A DNA stretch of 64,000 bases from Sclerodactyla briareus. Its lineage: Eukaryota; Echinodermata; Holothuroidea; Dendrochirotida; Sclerodactylidae. The first letter of the stretch is position 1. The number at the start of each line of letters is the position of its first letter. Shown piece by piece: positions 1-13,280 of this stretch. A program made the position numbers and the translations under genes. The stretch spans positions 682,001 to 746,000 of the forward strand of contig JAODTK010001043.1 in NCBI GenBank assembly GCA_026419785.1, in the 5' to 3' direction. The notes under the pieces were generated by a model. That model did not search any database. It worked only from the letters and a program-made list of their open reading frames with translations, and was not told the origin of the DNA.

Positions 1-894
1 ATCACCACTGGGCCAAGAGGCTTAATATTCAGAAATTTCACACAATATACTTGAAATGCATCGCCTCCCACAAGATTCAATAGATTGCTGCTACAAGTGA
101 CATGTAATGGTCCTTGCGTAGAGTAAAATTGGGGGTGTGTTTGGGAATTTTGGGGCCAAAGGTACAGTTTGGGCCATAGCCCCATAATGAAATACTGCAA
201 AATTTTATCTCATACGAAGTCTGTTGCAAAGTTCTGATGTTCGGTCATGATGTGGCCTAATAGCTACTTCAGGTGCCCAGATATTCAGGCCCAATACCAG
301 GGGCTGGGGGGCCCCTCATGTGAACTGTTATGAATCAAGACTCTTCGGCCATACGAATGATCAGATCTAAAGTTGTTACGGGGCACACATAGACATGGTT
401 TTTTTAAAATTGCGTTCTTGGCCTCCATGATCTGAACCATTTAGCACATGATTATACATCCGTCTTGGTACATTTGTGCGATTTGGGGCACGTAGCACTT
501 GTGCTCGGGTTAGGCTTAAGCCTAAACTTCGGACATCATTGCAATTGTGTATAGGTGCACATTGGAGTGCATCATTATTTTATAGAATTGTGTTATGATA
601 GCCTTCTCACAGATTATTAATATGATAATAAAACCTTCTACAGAGAAAAAAGTAGCATCAGGTAAAACATGTTTATATTAGGCCCTAGACAGGCCTAAAC
701 TCTGAGAGATATTGACGATAGCCCGAACACTACGATACTGGAACGTCAGATGACAATGGAGGGGCTGCTGAACTATTGTGGTATGAAGGTGTGTCGTTAC
801 GCTTCTTGTGCATATCCTATAGATTTGCACAGATTAACTTTGTACACAGTTTTCTAATTGCTTAAGGAAGTAAGACAGAAAAAATGCATCGACA
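1..894. other. No gene seen
   Basis: This stretch of about 45% GC or less has stop codons in all frames and no recognisable exon, repeat array or RNA gene. It is read as intergenic or intronic DNA. Confidence 0.5.
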
Positions 895-1090
895 GTGGAT
901 GGCACAATTGGTAGAGGCGTCGGACCTTCCACCCGGAGACCGGGGCCGCAAGTTCCCACGGTCGGGTCCTCGGAGAAAGGACTTTAAAAAAGGAACCGTT
1001 GCCGTCTCGTGAGCTCAGCACAAGGGATTGAGCAGAGAAAAACGAGGGGTAGGCAATTTGCAATTGCCGTGTGATACCCACAACCCACAG
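895..1090 (+). repeat. tRNA-derived SINE-like element
   Basis: Positions 897-965 resemble a degenerate tRNA. There is an A-box-like stretch (GGCACAATTGGTAGAGGCG at 901-919) and a CCCGGAGACCGGGG hairpin at 932-945. A weak B-box-like stretch and an unrelated A-rich tail region follow. An RNA polymerase III promoter inside a tRNA-like head is the hallmark of SINEs. The body after position 970 is not recognised. Because the B box is poorly kept, this is probably an old copy. Confidence 0.5.
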
Positions 1091-1539
1091 TTAAGGTACG
1101 CCAAAGAGGCATTGCCTTATTCCGTGTACTGGTGAAGGATTCGCGGTGCTAAAGTTGGTGCGTTCCGGTGCTGCAGCCTTACTGGGGCCCTGAATAGGAT
1201 CGATTCTCTGCTTCGGCAGCGAAGTATACCAACACACATAATAAGAAAAAATAACCATGTATGATAGGACCTGGCAGGCTTAGACTTTCAATAATGTTGA
1301 TCAATTGGGGACCACCATCATTAAAAAACATGTGTGGGCCGATGATTGAATAAACATACACACAAGGTCAAAGCAAGTTTCTATGATGAGAGGTTAGGAC
1401 ATGTCAAGACAGTTCAGTTTATATAATCCTTGCCTATCAATATGTTATTCTCTACAAATTACCATATATATATTAGCTTACAAACCAGCATGCTGGTTGA
1501 GCTTTTGTTATCCGCCATTCATTCTAATCTAATAATTCT

Positions 1540-2000
1540 GTGTGTCCACAATTGACCTTGGGTTCCCACAATTGCTTTAGGAGTGCCAATGAGCAATCTT
1601 GATTGAATCGTTGACCAAAATTGACAGATGATCATGAACCATCTACTAGGGACACTTTCTGACATTGTGAAGGTCAAAGGCAAAGGTATTAAAGCATCAA
1701 AATAGCCTGGTTCACACAATATAACAAAATTATCTTCTCCTACAAAAGCATTAGATTGTCTTGACACTAGTCATATGTTATTGGGTAGACCGTCCTTTCA
1801 GAGATTGTACACAGATTTCGAGGGAAATAATTATCATGCCCTTAGAGTTAAAAACAGTAAAATCTGGTGAAAAAAAAATATATCACGGCCTTAACAGTAT
1901 ACTTGGATGAATGTGGACCGAACTTGGGGAAAAACATGTTCATTACCCCTGGGACAATTGACCTTGTGAGGTCAAGGTCAAAGTTATTAAAGACGAATAC
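1540..2000. repeat. Dispersed repeat related to the 16.3-17.4 kb array
   Basis: Phrases such as GTTGACCAAA, GTGAAGGTCAAAGGCAAAGG and GGTCAAGGTCAAAGTTATTAAAG (split here at 1609, 1668 and 1968) recur in the repeat array at 16.3-17.4 kb. About one and a half degenerate units are present. No protein is encoded. Confidence 0.5.
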
Positions 2001-4009
2001 GGGGTATTTTGGTGAAATCTACAGAATGCATTTTCGGATATGAAGAGGAGTGACTGTTCTCAAATGCCTTAGTATGTTTTACTCAAATAGTGCTTCTATG
2101 ACATGTTCACAAATTTACAGGAATGTTATCTGAGGTAGTTTAAGGTTGATTCCCTGGAAAAGTTGACATATTTCCCCATCATCTTTTTTCATTTCTCCCA
2201 TAATTCACCGGAGGTCTGACCTCGCAATCTAGCTGCGAGTGAGATCTGATCTCGCAATCTAGCGTCTGTATGCCGCGTTCTTTCGGACCCTGTATATACC
2301 GTATATACAGGTAGAGCGGACCCAAAAAAACGAGGGGGATTGTTATTGCGCAACATAACCTTTGAAAGCACTGACGGTTTGTATTCACTCTAGCTGGTTA
2401 AGTACCAAAGTCACCACTTCGAAGAACGCCACCATACTGTACAGCAATACAGAAGTACGTACGTACACGGCCGGAGCGAGGCGATTCGCGCAGACAGTCA
2501 ACCGAAAGTGAAACTTGATATTTGTTTCACGATAATAATCAGGGAATACTCCTTCTAATAGTGAGATGTGTAGTACGGAGATAAATATATTAGAGATAAT
2601 CAGAAAGTTACATGGAAGTCGGGAGCAATTAGAGTCTGAACAGGATTTGGGAGCAATTTGCAGCGAAGGTTTGATGGGTGGCAGAGGAGTTGCGTAATCT
2701 TTGTATGCGATTTGAACGTGAAGCCTATATAATACTGTTAAGACTAGGTCCCTTAGTATTAACGATGATTATCTACAGCCACAAAAGTCAACGTGCCTAG
2801 GGTCTCGAGTCTGATAACTGTTAAAGACAGCGATCTGAAAACCATTTGGAAAACTCAACACGATTATATGAAACCAGGCATTTAAGGAGTGGCGATTGAT
2901 ACAAACAAATTTCACAAAAGATCGAATCATGTATTGAACGGTTGGCTCAGATATTCACGTTCTGATTAGGCTACAGTGTTGGTTCCCCTAGTACAAAATC
3001 ATAGCAAGACTAGCTCTAAGTAGCTAGTGCGAGAACTAGATGGCTACATTGTGGGAATATGGAAGAGCCAGTTGGATGAATTACCATCACAGAATTTCTC
3101 ATAAATTTCAAACAACAAATACCCAATTTTGCCTGGAAAGAACATTCACTATGGCCAGAAAAATGTTTGCCGTGAAGGATTTGCCCTTTCGGGACGTCCG
3201 CAACCGTAAGCTATGGGATTGGACCTCATGCATCCTCCAAATTCCGCTAAGAACCGTATGGCCACATTGTGTCGAGGTGAGTAATTATCTCCCCAGTGGG
3301 ACATGGTACCCCACCTGTTTTCAGTGTAAACACGTGTAGCATTGATTTGCAAATGCACTCCATGGAGAAGATAAGCCAGGGAGATCGACAATACTTGGGC
3401 TACAGAAAGGAGGCTGTAGAGATTGGTATTAGGGGTGCGGAGTGTGGGAGGGCTTAGGAGAGGTGGGGTGAACGAGGTTTAAAGATACGGTAGGATTAGT
3501 GTTAAGTTATATCACACAAGATTTGGATGACACTTGCAATTGGACAATTGATTACATCCTAGGCTCAATCCTGACAACTGTGTAACAATAACTGTAATAC
3601 ATCCAAGTACACATGGAGTAACATTACAGTATGCGAATCCTGCCGTTTGTGAGCTATAAGGGGTTGGGTGGAAAAACCGGGAGAGTCTGGGCGCAAAATC
3701 ACTATAAGGAGGAGTAATTGAGTTTTTTATAATATCATTGTTTAAGCTCGTTAGCAAGATTACAGATGAACGTTAAAGGCTTTGCGGAGGGACTTGGGTA
3801 TTTTGGAACATGGGGAAGTAGAGGTCACGATGAAATCTGAATATGATTTATCAGGTAAAGAATGCTAATGTAAGCTGTCTAATGGCATAATTTATGTGAA
3901 ATTTCAGTGTTGTAAGATTTTCCTCAAATTGGTACAAGTGAGCACACATAGTTATGGGTCTATAATCACGGCCTGAAAATTATTTACCAGAGATCAGGGG
4001 TCAATGGAG
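2001..4009. other. No firm gene; a strong splice donor-like site at 3277
   Basis: I see no recognisable protein. Around 3170-3276 the DNA is richer in CG and ends in GAG|GTGAGTAA at 3277, a good donor. It could end an upstream exon of the gene whose later exons are at 6573 and 13738, but the translation preceding it matches nothing I know. A doubled CTCGCAATCTAGC lies at 2222 and 2252. Confidence 0.3.
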
Positions 4010-6510
4010 TCAGTCAATGTGTATAATTTGCGTAATTCGTAATGTTATGCAAAGATCATGAGTTGTGGTTGGATTTAATTGACAGACCTATTAAAATGCT
4101 ATATGCAAAATCTGGGATGCAAGCACAGGAATGCCATTTGTAATGTTTGCATCGGGACTAATAGAAAAAAAAAAAACCATGATCCGTGGCAACCAGGGTG
4201 AGACACGGGGGGCGTGTATCGACACTTGTATGTTAGGCTGTACCCTTGAAAAGTCTTTCTGCACACAGAGTGAAAGTTTACAAAAATAAATACGAATGTA
4301 TATTTGACTCCCAAAATAGCGGGAGGGACGCATCCAATATGTCATTTATTTTTACTTTGCCTAATGTAGAGACTGTGGCACTTGGAGGCTAAAACTGTGG
4401 GCAAAATGAGAAACTGGTAAAATTAAACTCAGTAGTCAGTACAGTATAATCCTCAATGATATGAAGGTGTGTTCAGGGTACACACAACTTCCACATAAAA
4501 GACATTGATTACTGGGAGTATCAGTCTTCTGTTGAGGATACTGTGAAGTAGCCTAGGCCAAGGGCATATGGCCCCAAACATTTCTTCGGGTTTGTATGCC
4601 TTGGGTTCAACCTACTGCTTTCTACAAGTGGTAGCCAACGAAGAGCGTAAACAAGTACCCCATTCAGACAACCTGTAGCCATGGAAGGTATTCGAGCCAG
4701 CCCGGGCTGGTATGTTTGGCGCCTGCCTAAATATAACCCACAAACCATACTCATAATGATTCATTGTCCTTTTTTGATACCGGCGGCCTAAGCATACTGC
4801 TGAATCTGTCTAACCATAGCAACGCTAGAAGATTCTCGATACAACGCTACCTAAGACAGACAGGCCCATACGCAGTGGCTATTTGAGCCTAAAAAATTGT
4901 CACAGGGCGATTTCAAAAGATGCTTTTTATTACTATCATTTTTCTATTAAAACTCAGGTGTGTATGAGTCTGTGGAAGAAAGGTGCTGAAAATAACCCCA
5001 TCATTGACCACATGCATATTCGAGAGCATTAGGTCAAAAGAACGAAGAACAACAATTAAATTCACATGTAACAGTTCCAGTATACGTCATGAATGCCCTT
5101 GTTGAATCGTTCTGAAGGAAATATATGCGCATCTGTATTTAGAGTTGAGGTGCTACAGTCCCATTGGTGCTCTTGTTTTTTCACTTGACTCGGCGTCACT
5201 GGGGGTTGGGATGCATGTGTGTATAATTGCTAATTAGTAAAGGTCAAGTGGTCAAGATTCCCATGCAAAGTGTGGTCCACCATTGGTCCTGAAATAGGAT
5301 ATTTGAAATCGGAGGGGAGGAAAAAGGGTCAATGAAGAAAGTTGAAGTATTGTGTCTAATTTGAATAAGTCAGAAAAATCGCATTATTTCCTACACAACT
5401 GTTACTCCTTCGGTAGACATGGTCAAACCAGTCAGTGAAATTTGAAAAATTGATTCAGGTTAGTTAAGCTGTTCCTATTAATCGTTTTAATACAAAATCT
5501 GGGAGCAAACTGGAGTATGCCTTGTAATTGTTTGCCATGGTGACTAATAGGCACAAACCACATTGATCGTGCCAACACCAGGCTGGGACAACTGGGGGTG
5601 GGAGCCTTTGTACCCCTTGAAACATCTTTCGTAACAAGTATAAAGTTTAATAAAACACACACTATGTTTTAATTTCCCGGAATAACGGGGGAGGGACGAT
5701 CAATATGTTCATTTATTTTTACTTGCCTAAGTAAGCCTGGCCTGTGGAGGCTAAGTGGTGCTAAAGGGAGAAACTGGTAAAAGTTACAACTACAGTAGTC
5801 AGTACAGGTAATCTCACTGATCTGACTTTCTGTGTGTTTCAGTGGGGGTGACACACAATTTCGACCCTAACAGACAATGTTTACATGGGGAGTATTCAGT
5901 CTTCTGGTGAGGACTAGAAAGAGTCCTCAGGCCAGGGGTAATGATGGCACCAAAACACAAAATATTTCTTTGGGGTTGTACGCATGAGTTCAAACCTAAA
6001 TGACTTACTACAACGTTTAGCCACAACCGGGAGGGGGTTTTCAGTTCAACCGTTACCCATTCAGTCAACCTGTAATCCATGGAGGTATCGGCAAACGCGG
6101 CGGGATGTTTTGGCGCCCTGCACCGTTAAAATAAACAACATACTCAATATATTGCATTCATGAGGACCGTGCCGCTTAATTGGAGATTAATACTGTTTGT
6201 GACCCTGTTCTAACGCATGGAACGATTCGAAGATTCTCGAGACAAACGCTCACCTAATATAGAAGGCCTAACAGTGATATTGAGCCCAAAAAAAACTATT
6301 GTCACAGGCTTTTTTGTAAAAAAGACTTATGGATTAAAAAAATTCTATTAATACCGAAGTGCACGCTGTATGAGATCGAGGTGCTGAAATAACAATCATT
6401 GCACCACTATCCCTGCGGATAGGAGTCAAAAGGAACTAAAGAAAACAAACGCCATTCACCATTGAAAGATCCGTACTATAATGCCCTTGGTTGCAATCCT
6501 TCTGAAATGA
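4010..6510. repeat. Tandem duplication of a ~1.2-1.4 kb segment
   Basis: Two successive copies, about 4010-5210 and 5215-6510, share long alignable text. Examples are the poly-A-flanked blocks at 4107 and 5493, the AGAAACTGGTAAAA block at 4410 and 5772, and the CAGTCTTCTG blocks at 4523 and 5897. The shift is about 1.2-1.39 kb, changing because of gaps. The copies differ by many small indels. There is no coding signal. It lies immediately upstream of the exon at 6573, presumably in the preceding intron. Confidence 0.75.
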
Positions 6511-6572
6511 AATTATGAGCATTATTTCAGTTGAAGCACAGCAGACATGTGGTGTGCTGTATCTGTATACAG

Positions 6573-6689
6573 TTGTACGATTGGGAGAAAGAGCAGCTTG
6601 AGAAACCCATACCAGAAGGAATCGATTTTCGCATCGTGAAGGAAACACCGCGCGCTCTGCGGACGGGGAGATATGACGCCCTTCCGAAG
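6573..6689 (+). CDS. Internal exon of a sulfotransferase-like (P-loop) protein
   Basis: An open 39-codon block begins after an acceptor-like TGTATACAG and ends at the near-consensus donor CCGAAG|GTAAGG, so both ends are in phase 0. The translation starts LYDWEKEQLEKPIPEGIDF and ends GRYDALPK. It fits the middle of a family of P-loop sulfotransferase-like proteins, where this segment directly precedes the HTFLxRHPH motif. That motif opens the exon at 13738 in the same phase and on the same strand, so I infer one gene with a ~7.05 kb intron. Earlier exons carrying the PAPS-binding P-loop were not found in the window. The family resemblance is from memory and should be tested. The exon call itself is stronger than the name. 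Confidence 0.6.
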
Positions 6690-7319
6690 GTAAGGACTTT
6701 TTTCAAAACGAGGGATGACCCGACAGCAAATTCTAAAAGGCAAGAATCGATAAGTATAAATCAGGGCGACCCCTATATACCTAGAGGAGCAGATAGATAT
6801 GTGGCTTTTCGTTGTCAGGTTGCGTGGAAATGTATTAATGGAATACAATAGTCCTTAAATAAGGAAATAGAAAAGCGACAAAAATATACTATATAATCAT
6901 TGATAATATAGCTGTTATATTGTCACCAGACATGCTGGCAGTATCAAGCGTCTCACATACTTTACCGGATCAATAGGAATCGTGTATGCTCTCTAGACAA
7001 GAGTAATTGTTTTCCGTATGGTACCCAATTTTAGTCAGTCCTGGTCTTCAAATAACGTACTGCAGGTGCATAAATAGAGATAGCGAATCTCCAAACGTGA
7101 CTCAACTCAACCACTAGGTTAAACGAAGCTCGAAACTCGACAAAATTAGACACCACGCTCTATGAATTGAATACTTTCTCGGGTCAAGTCTCTAGACTTA
7201 AAAAAAAAAAAACTAGTCAGCACGACCATGGACATTTATGATTCCTTGACGAAGTCCAGAGGGAATCTATGCAGATTAACGTCGTGTGTTGGTGTGTGGT
7301 GTGCGTGTGTGTGTGTGAC

Positions 7320-8200
7320 GCCCAGCTGTAACACGAAACTTGATCAGGTATGAGTAGGTCAGCCTCATACTTGGTATGTGTATTCCCATTATGAGTACAT
7401 TGAACCCTTTTGCTTTTGGGTCAGGTCAGGGATCTAGGGTCACCCGAGGTCAAAGTCGAAAAAACTGTAAACACGATAAGTACAAAACGGTGGTCGCTAG
7501 GTGAAAATTAGGTGTTGGAGCTGTCTTATGGAGAGTACAGGAGACCTATGGTTTTTGGTCAAGGTCGGAAGCTGAAATTTTGGTTCCGGAAAATATAGGA
7601 TAGATGTGTGAAGAAAATTCTATATTTTGGCGCCAAGTTCTGGCTGAAAACTAACACGAGTAACTCGACCCAACGGTATGGAATGAATCGCATCTACGTT
7701 GAGTATGTGTGTTCCCCATGATGAAGTTTTTTCACATGATACCCTATACCGTTTTGGGGTCAGGTCAGAGGTCATATGCGGTGGTCAACAGAGGTCGAAG
7801 TTGCAAAACCTTGTTAAACACGAAAAGTACAAAACGGTGGTCTGATCAGGTTAAATTAGGTGTGTAGCTTGCTTATGGAGAGTACAGGAACCCTATTGTT
7901 TTGGTATAGGTCGGGGGTGAATTTGGCCCAAAACAGAAAGTTGTGAAAAGTCAAGATGGTGGCCAACTTTTGGCTTGTAAAAAACACGATAACGTCGACT
8001 CGTACTGGATGGTGGAAGCTCATACTTGGTTGGTGTGTTTCCCATGATGATACATGAACCCTATTGTTTTGAGGGCGAGTCTGGTCATCTGAGTTACCAG
8101 AGGGTCAAAAGTCGAAAACCTTGAAATTGTGTGTAGCTTTCTTACCAAGGGTACAGGAACCTATTAGTTGGTTGGGCAAGATAGGAAATTGTACAGACGG
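7320..8200. repeat. ~325-bp tandem repeats, about three units
   Basis: Units begin near 7328, 7656 and 7981. Each carries the order AACACGATAACTCGACCC-like, CCCATGATGAGTACATGAACCC-like, GAGGTCAAAGTCGAAAA-like, then GAGAGTACAGGAACCCTATT-like phrases. The third unit passes directly into the 2.65-kb duplicated segment, and a fourth degenerate unit opens the second copy at 10649. No protein is encoded. Confidence 0.75.
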
Positions 8201-10637
8201 TTATGTTGCGGGACGATAATGAGATGGTACAATCTCCATTTGTCCGTGGTCTGGCTCTAGGTTGACAGAAACAGTCAAGGAAACACAAAGCCTTTTGGAG
8301 TTTTCTGAGTTATCAAAAATCGTTCAACAGCCACCAAGTCCCAGCGACTGGTTCTTTTACGAGTTTCTGCGATTGCAAACGTGGACATGGTAGTTCTTAT
8401 GGGACAGTTACGCTTTACGGTATGCAGTAAGTGAAAGTGACTGTAGACACACCGGTCCCCTCCTCAATGAGCGATGTTTTCATTATGGACCGTTGATGGT
8501 TGAGGGAGTTTACACGATGTCTCACAACGTTGGCAACAGTTGGGGCCTTCGTCAAACTGGCCGTGACGACAGATTGTTGGGTGTCAATTGCAGTACCTGC
8601 ATGACCAGTGCGCAGCACATACAATAAGCCACTGCAAACACTTCATGGGACTAGGGAACGAAATTGAAGGCCACACTTCTCCTTAGTGTCAGCATTTCTC
8701 AAGGACGACCAAAGTCAGTAGATTTGTACGCGATGGTACATAATCGAATGAAAAGCATCACGAGCCTACATACTCGTCTCCTCCTTGATACGATTACTTT
8801 CACGTCATTAAACTGATTCTCAAAGTAGCGAGACAGTCTCCCAAAGGTGGACACCCCTCTTACAAACGGCCACTTTACCACAGGCATTGTTGATGAGCAT
8901 GCTCAAATTGAACCCAATTCACAAAGAAAAAATGTCAATGCTTAAGTGTTTCGAACTTCGAAAAGTACCTGTTAAATCCTCCGTCCATTGCGTCCATTGG
9001 GACATACGGCGGTTTCCATGTACAGTCAATGAAAATTCGTGAAGCGAATGCTATTAGTATTTTTTTTTTTTTTTTTTATCTTTTTTGTTTTTTATTTATC
9101 TGTTTACCTTCTCACGAACTTGCAGTGTTGGAATGTATGACATATATACAAACTGTTCGTACCTCGTAATTCTACCCGGATTCTGGGAGGTCTCGGACTT
9201 TCCTGATGATGTGGGCACTTCCGAGATGGGGCTTGTTGGGACCAACTGCTTTCAGTTGTGCATTGCCTGCAGTTACCTTTAGCAGGTGGCCTTATCCAAA
9301 GTGGAGCTCTACGATGCCCCCGGTCGCACGTCTACTACTGGTAACCACCCTGCTTAACATCCCACAGCATTGAATCTCCCATGTTCAGGTCTTGGTACTT
9401 CCATGGTTATTTTTATTCTTTCAACTGTGCGCGATGTTCATGTCGCTGGTAGATCGCCACATCCATACGTTCCTTCTTCCATGCTTGATCTATCTATCGA
9501 TGAAGTCAGGTCTTCTTGCTGTGGATGATCCTGCCTGTGCTTGCTCACCTCGAAGTACCAGAGTATTTTGGGCTCCTTATTTCCTGTCGCCCAGTACTGC
9601 GTCGGGTCGTGTAGCCATGGGTGTGTAGCCGCTGTACACTGTGGTGATTGCATATGGATCAGTGTGAAGCTGGCTGCTACGCTGTTGTGTTTTCTTTCAG
9701 ATACTCTGTCTACGGTAGATAGCTTTGACAAGCCGATATGAGGTGATTTACTGGTCTCATATGCACTTTGCACAACCTGCACTTGCTGTCAGCGACACTC
9801 TCATGATGGAGAGTTTAGGTGGTTCTTCGTATTCATACCTGGTCTTGTGCCGCTGTGATGCGCGCCTCTGGCGTGTCGGTTTTCAGGCCTGTGCAGGACA
9901 GCACACCATGTGATTGACTCTACTACTTGGCTTGGGGTAACATCCTCCGCGAGCCACGAAGGGATATTCGCCCGTTGCGCATGGGGCTTGTTCCCATTAT
10001 CTCCTCATATGCATGTAGCGTTTACCATAGGGCAGTCCGCTTTGGAGGGAGCCCCCGGGATATTGAGGAATGTTTGCGTTTTCGGTCGACCTCCGCCAAC
10101 TCTCTTTGTGTCCAATCCAATATCATGCGGTTTGGTAGTCAGTTAACCGAGCATGGCACATGGCTTTCAGGGCTTGGATTTTAGTGTTTGCCCGTTCAGC
10201 TTGGGTCTTCAGGAGACTTGTCGCACTCTCTTAGTGTAGGTCTTGTGCATAACCTTTACTTGCTCTTGGAGGTTCTCCATACCCTGTAGGATACCAAGGT
10301 ATTTGTACCCTTTGCCTCACGTCACGACGTCATGATTTCTGACATGTTCAGTCAGGAGGCCTTGTGATTTAGTCCGCCCGTCCCTCTCGGGACAATCAAT
10401 CGTCCGCACTTCTGAGGCGAAAACTGCATCCCGATCTATCGCTGAAGATTTTTTGGAATGTAGTAACATTGAGTCGACTGTATGCTTCTTCTTCCGGTAG
10501 AGCTTCAGGTCATACATTTAGCAGTAGTAGTGTGGTGGATTGGGTGACCTGCACTTCAGAGTGTGTAGCCTCGTTGTGTGGTTCTCGTTGTGTCCGAGGG
10601 GATGAGAGCCACACAGAAACACAGTAGCTGTGACAGG
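7960..10637. repeat. Tandem duplication, copy 1 (~2.68 kb)
   Basis: The segment runs from a partial 325-bp repeat unit through an unidentified ~850-bp body (8200-9055) and a minus-strand LINE 3' end (9060-10637). The same order recurs at 10645-13280, offset about 2.65-2.69 kb. Matching anchors include GGTACAATCTCC at 8226 and 10913, CATACGGCGGTTTCCATGTA-like text at 9003 and 11709, and CTTCTTCTTCCGGTAGAGCT at 10485 and 13135. The copies differ by frequent one-base indels. Confidence 0.85.
9060..10637 (-). mobile_element. LINE 3' end, copy 1 (reverse-transcriptase remnant)
   Basis: Read on the minus strand, the fragment runs from the start of RT motif C (DLKLYRKKK near 10500) to a tail that becomes poly-A at 9076-9060 (poly-T on the + strand). 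The motif-C region reads MYDLKLYRKKK here against MDDLKLYRKKK in copy 2, so the catalytic aspartate pair is damaged. Frames shift many times. The downstream VVPVV-G-ALG and LLGTAR-type region is typical of a widespread non-LTR retrotransposon group often labelled R2/R4-like. The exact clade is not settled by what I can see. Confidence 0.6.
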
Positions 10638-10644
10638 TCAATAT

Positions 10645-13280
10645 TTTTGCCAATTTTGGCTTGTAACACGATAACTCGACCCCTACTGGATGGATGGATC
10701 CTACTTGGTTTGTTGTTTCCCCATGATTAGTAACCCTGAACCCTATTGTTTTTGAGGTTCAGGATTGAGTCTGAGGTCATCTGAGTTTACCAGAGTTCAA
10801 AGTCGAAAACTTGAAATTTAGGTGTAGCTTTCTTCCCAGGGTACAGGAACATTATTAGTTGGTTTGGGCCAAGATTAGGAAAGTTGTCAGACGTTATGTT
10901 GCGATAAGAGCTGGTACAATCTCCCATTTGTCAGGTGTCTGGCGATAGGGTGACAGAAAACCAGTCAAGTAATCACAAAGCCTTTTGCGTCTGGTTATCA
11001 AAATCGTTTTTTTTTTTTTCCCCCCCCCAACACCCAGCACCAAGTCCAGCTCTGAATGGGTCTTTTACGAGTTTCTTACGATGCAACGTAGGTACATGGG
11101 TAGGTTCTTCTGACATTGTATTGCTTTGTACGTATACAGTTAGTATGAATGAAAGGGACTGTAGCCAACCGTGTCCCTCATCAATGAGCGATTGTTTTCA
11201 ATTATGACGGTGAAGTGGAGGAGAGGTACACGAGTGTCTCACACCGTTGGCAACAGTTGGGTGCCTTCGTCAACTGGCGTGACTACAGTATTTGTGGGGT
11301 GTCAATTCAGCCTGCAGCCCAGTGCGCAGCACACACAATAAGCTCACTGCAACACTTCATGGGACATAGGAGAACGAAATTGAAGGCCAACTTCTATAGT
11401 GTCAGCATTTTCTCCATGACTGCCACGTTCAAGTATTTGTAGGAGGTACATAATCGAATGAAAATCATCCACGACCTACATACTTCGTCTCCTCCTGATA
11501 CCGATTACTTTCGTCATCAACTATTTTCATGTATGGTCAGTCCTCCAAAGTTCGGACACCCTCTTACAACGTGCGCGCTTTACCACAGCCTTGGTTTGAT
11601 GAGCATCAAATGAACCATTTCACAAAGAAAACTTCAATGCTTTAAGTTTGTTCGAACTTCGAATTACCTGTATAAATCAAAAATACCTTTCCCATTGGTC
11701 CATTGGGACATACGGCGGTTTTCCATGTACAGTCAATGAAAATTCGTGAAGCGAAGTTATTATTATTTTTTTTTTTTTTTTTTTTTTATCTTTTTTTTTT
11801 TTTTATCTTTTTACTTCTCACAACTTTGCCATTTGTTTGGAATGTTAATTATCATATATACCACTGTTCCGTACCTCGGAATCCTACCCGGATTCGCTCG
11901 GAGTCTAGACTCTCCTATATGGGCACTTCCGAAGATGGCTTGTTTTAACAACTGCTTCAGGTTGTGCTTTCCTGTTCTTAGCAGGTGGCCATCCAAGTTG
12001 GAGCTTCACTGCCCCGAAGCGCACCGATAACTACTGGAACCACCTCTGCCTTCACATCATCCCACAGCCTTTGAATCTCCCATTTCGGTCTTGGTACTCC
12101 TGTCCTTCCTCTTGTTCTTTACTTGCAATGTTCATGTCAGCTGGGATCGCCACATCCATTACTGTTCCTTCTCTCTCCTGCTGTCTCTTTGCTGAGTCAG
12201 TCTTCTTGCTGTGATGATCCTGACTGTCCGCACCTCGAAGTCCCATTAGTCTTTGGTTTATTTTCGTCCTCCAGTACTGCGTCTGGTTCCCTGTGTATCC
12301 ATGGTGTGTAGCGCTGGTACACTGTGGTGATTGCATATGGATCAGTGTGAAGCTGCTGCTACGCTGTTGTGTTTCTTCAAATACTCTGTCCCGGCTAGCT
12401 TCTGACACGCCGATATTAGGTTGTTTACTGTCTCATTTGCCACTTTGCACAACCTGCACTTGCTGTCCAGTCAGACACTTCATTCATGATCGAGTTTTGG
12501 TGGTTTCTTCGTATTCAGTGTCTGGTCTTGTGCCGCTGTTATGAGCGCCCTCTGTCTCGGTTTCAGTGCCTGTGGCAAGGACAGCCACCTTTAGACTATC
12601 GGTGGGGTAACATCCCTCCGCAGCCAAGGATATTGGCCGTGCCATGGGCTTGACCCATTCTTCCATTTCTCCTCATATTGCTGTTTCCATGGATGTCCGC
12701 GTTGGATGGGCCCACCGTGGATATTGAGGAGTTTGCGAGTTTTTCGGTCGACCCTCCGCCAACTCTCTTTTTGTCCAATCCAATATTCCTGCGGTGTTGC
12801 TCAGTACCGGCATGGCACATGCTTTCAGGGCTTGGATTTTATTTTGCCCGTTCAGCTTGGTCTTCAGGACTTGTCGCACTCTCTTAGTGTAGGTCTTGGT
12901 AGCTTAACCTTTACTTGCTCTTGGAGGTTCTCCATGCCCTGTAGGATACCAAGGTATTTGTACCCTTTGCTCACGTCGACGTCATGAATTCTGCCGATGT
13001 TCAGCCAAGCCCTTGTGTAGTCGCACCGTCCCTCTATGGGCAATCAATCGTCCGCACACTTCTCGATGCCGAACTGCAAATCCGATATCATCGCTGAAGA
13101 TTTGGACTGTAGTAATCATTGAGTCGATGTCCTGCTTCTTCTTCCGGTAGAGCTTCAGGTCATCCATTTACAGCAGGTGGTGGATTGTGTGACCTGACTT
13201 CAGAGTGTAGCCTCGTTGTGATGTCTCAGTATGTGGCCGAGGGGGTTGAGTGCCACACAGAACAATAGCGGTGAAAAGGC
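10645..13280. repeat. Tandem duplication, copy 2 (~2.64 kb)
   Basis: This is the second copy of the segment at 7960-10637, in the same orientation. Its LINE portion continues about 150 bp further (to ~13425) than copy 1. This suggests that copy 2 holds the original insertion and that copy 1 is bounded by the duplication junction. Confidence 0.85.

Noticed and set aside
3040-3339. 99-codon frame as a complete small gene
   Set aside because: No homologous motif; the frame runs through a good donor site at 3277, so at most its end could be part of an exon.
6522-6848. 108-codon minus-strand open frame
   Set aside because: It overlaps the + strand exon 6573-6689, which has an acceptor, a consensus donor and family-like sequence.
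11703-12030. Frames with long phenylalanine runs
   Set aside because: They are translated poly-T, the reverse of a LINE poly-A tail.
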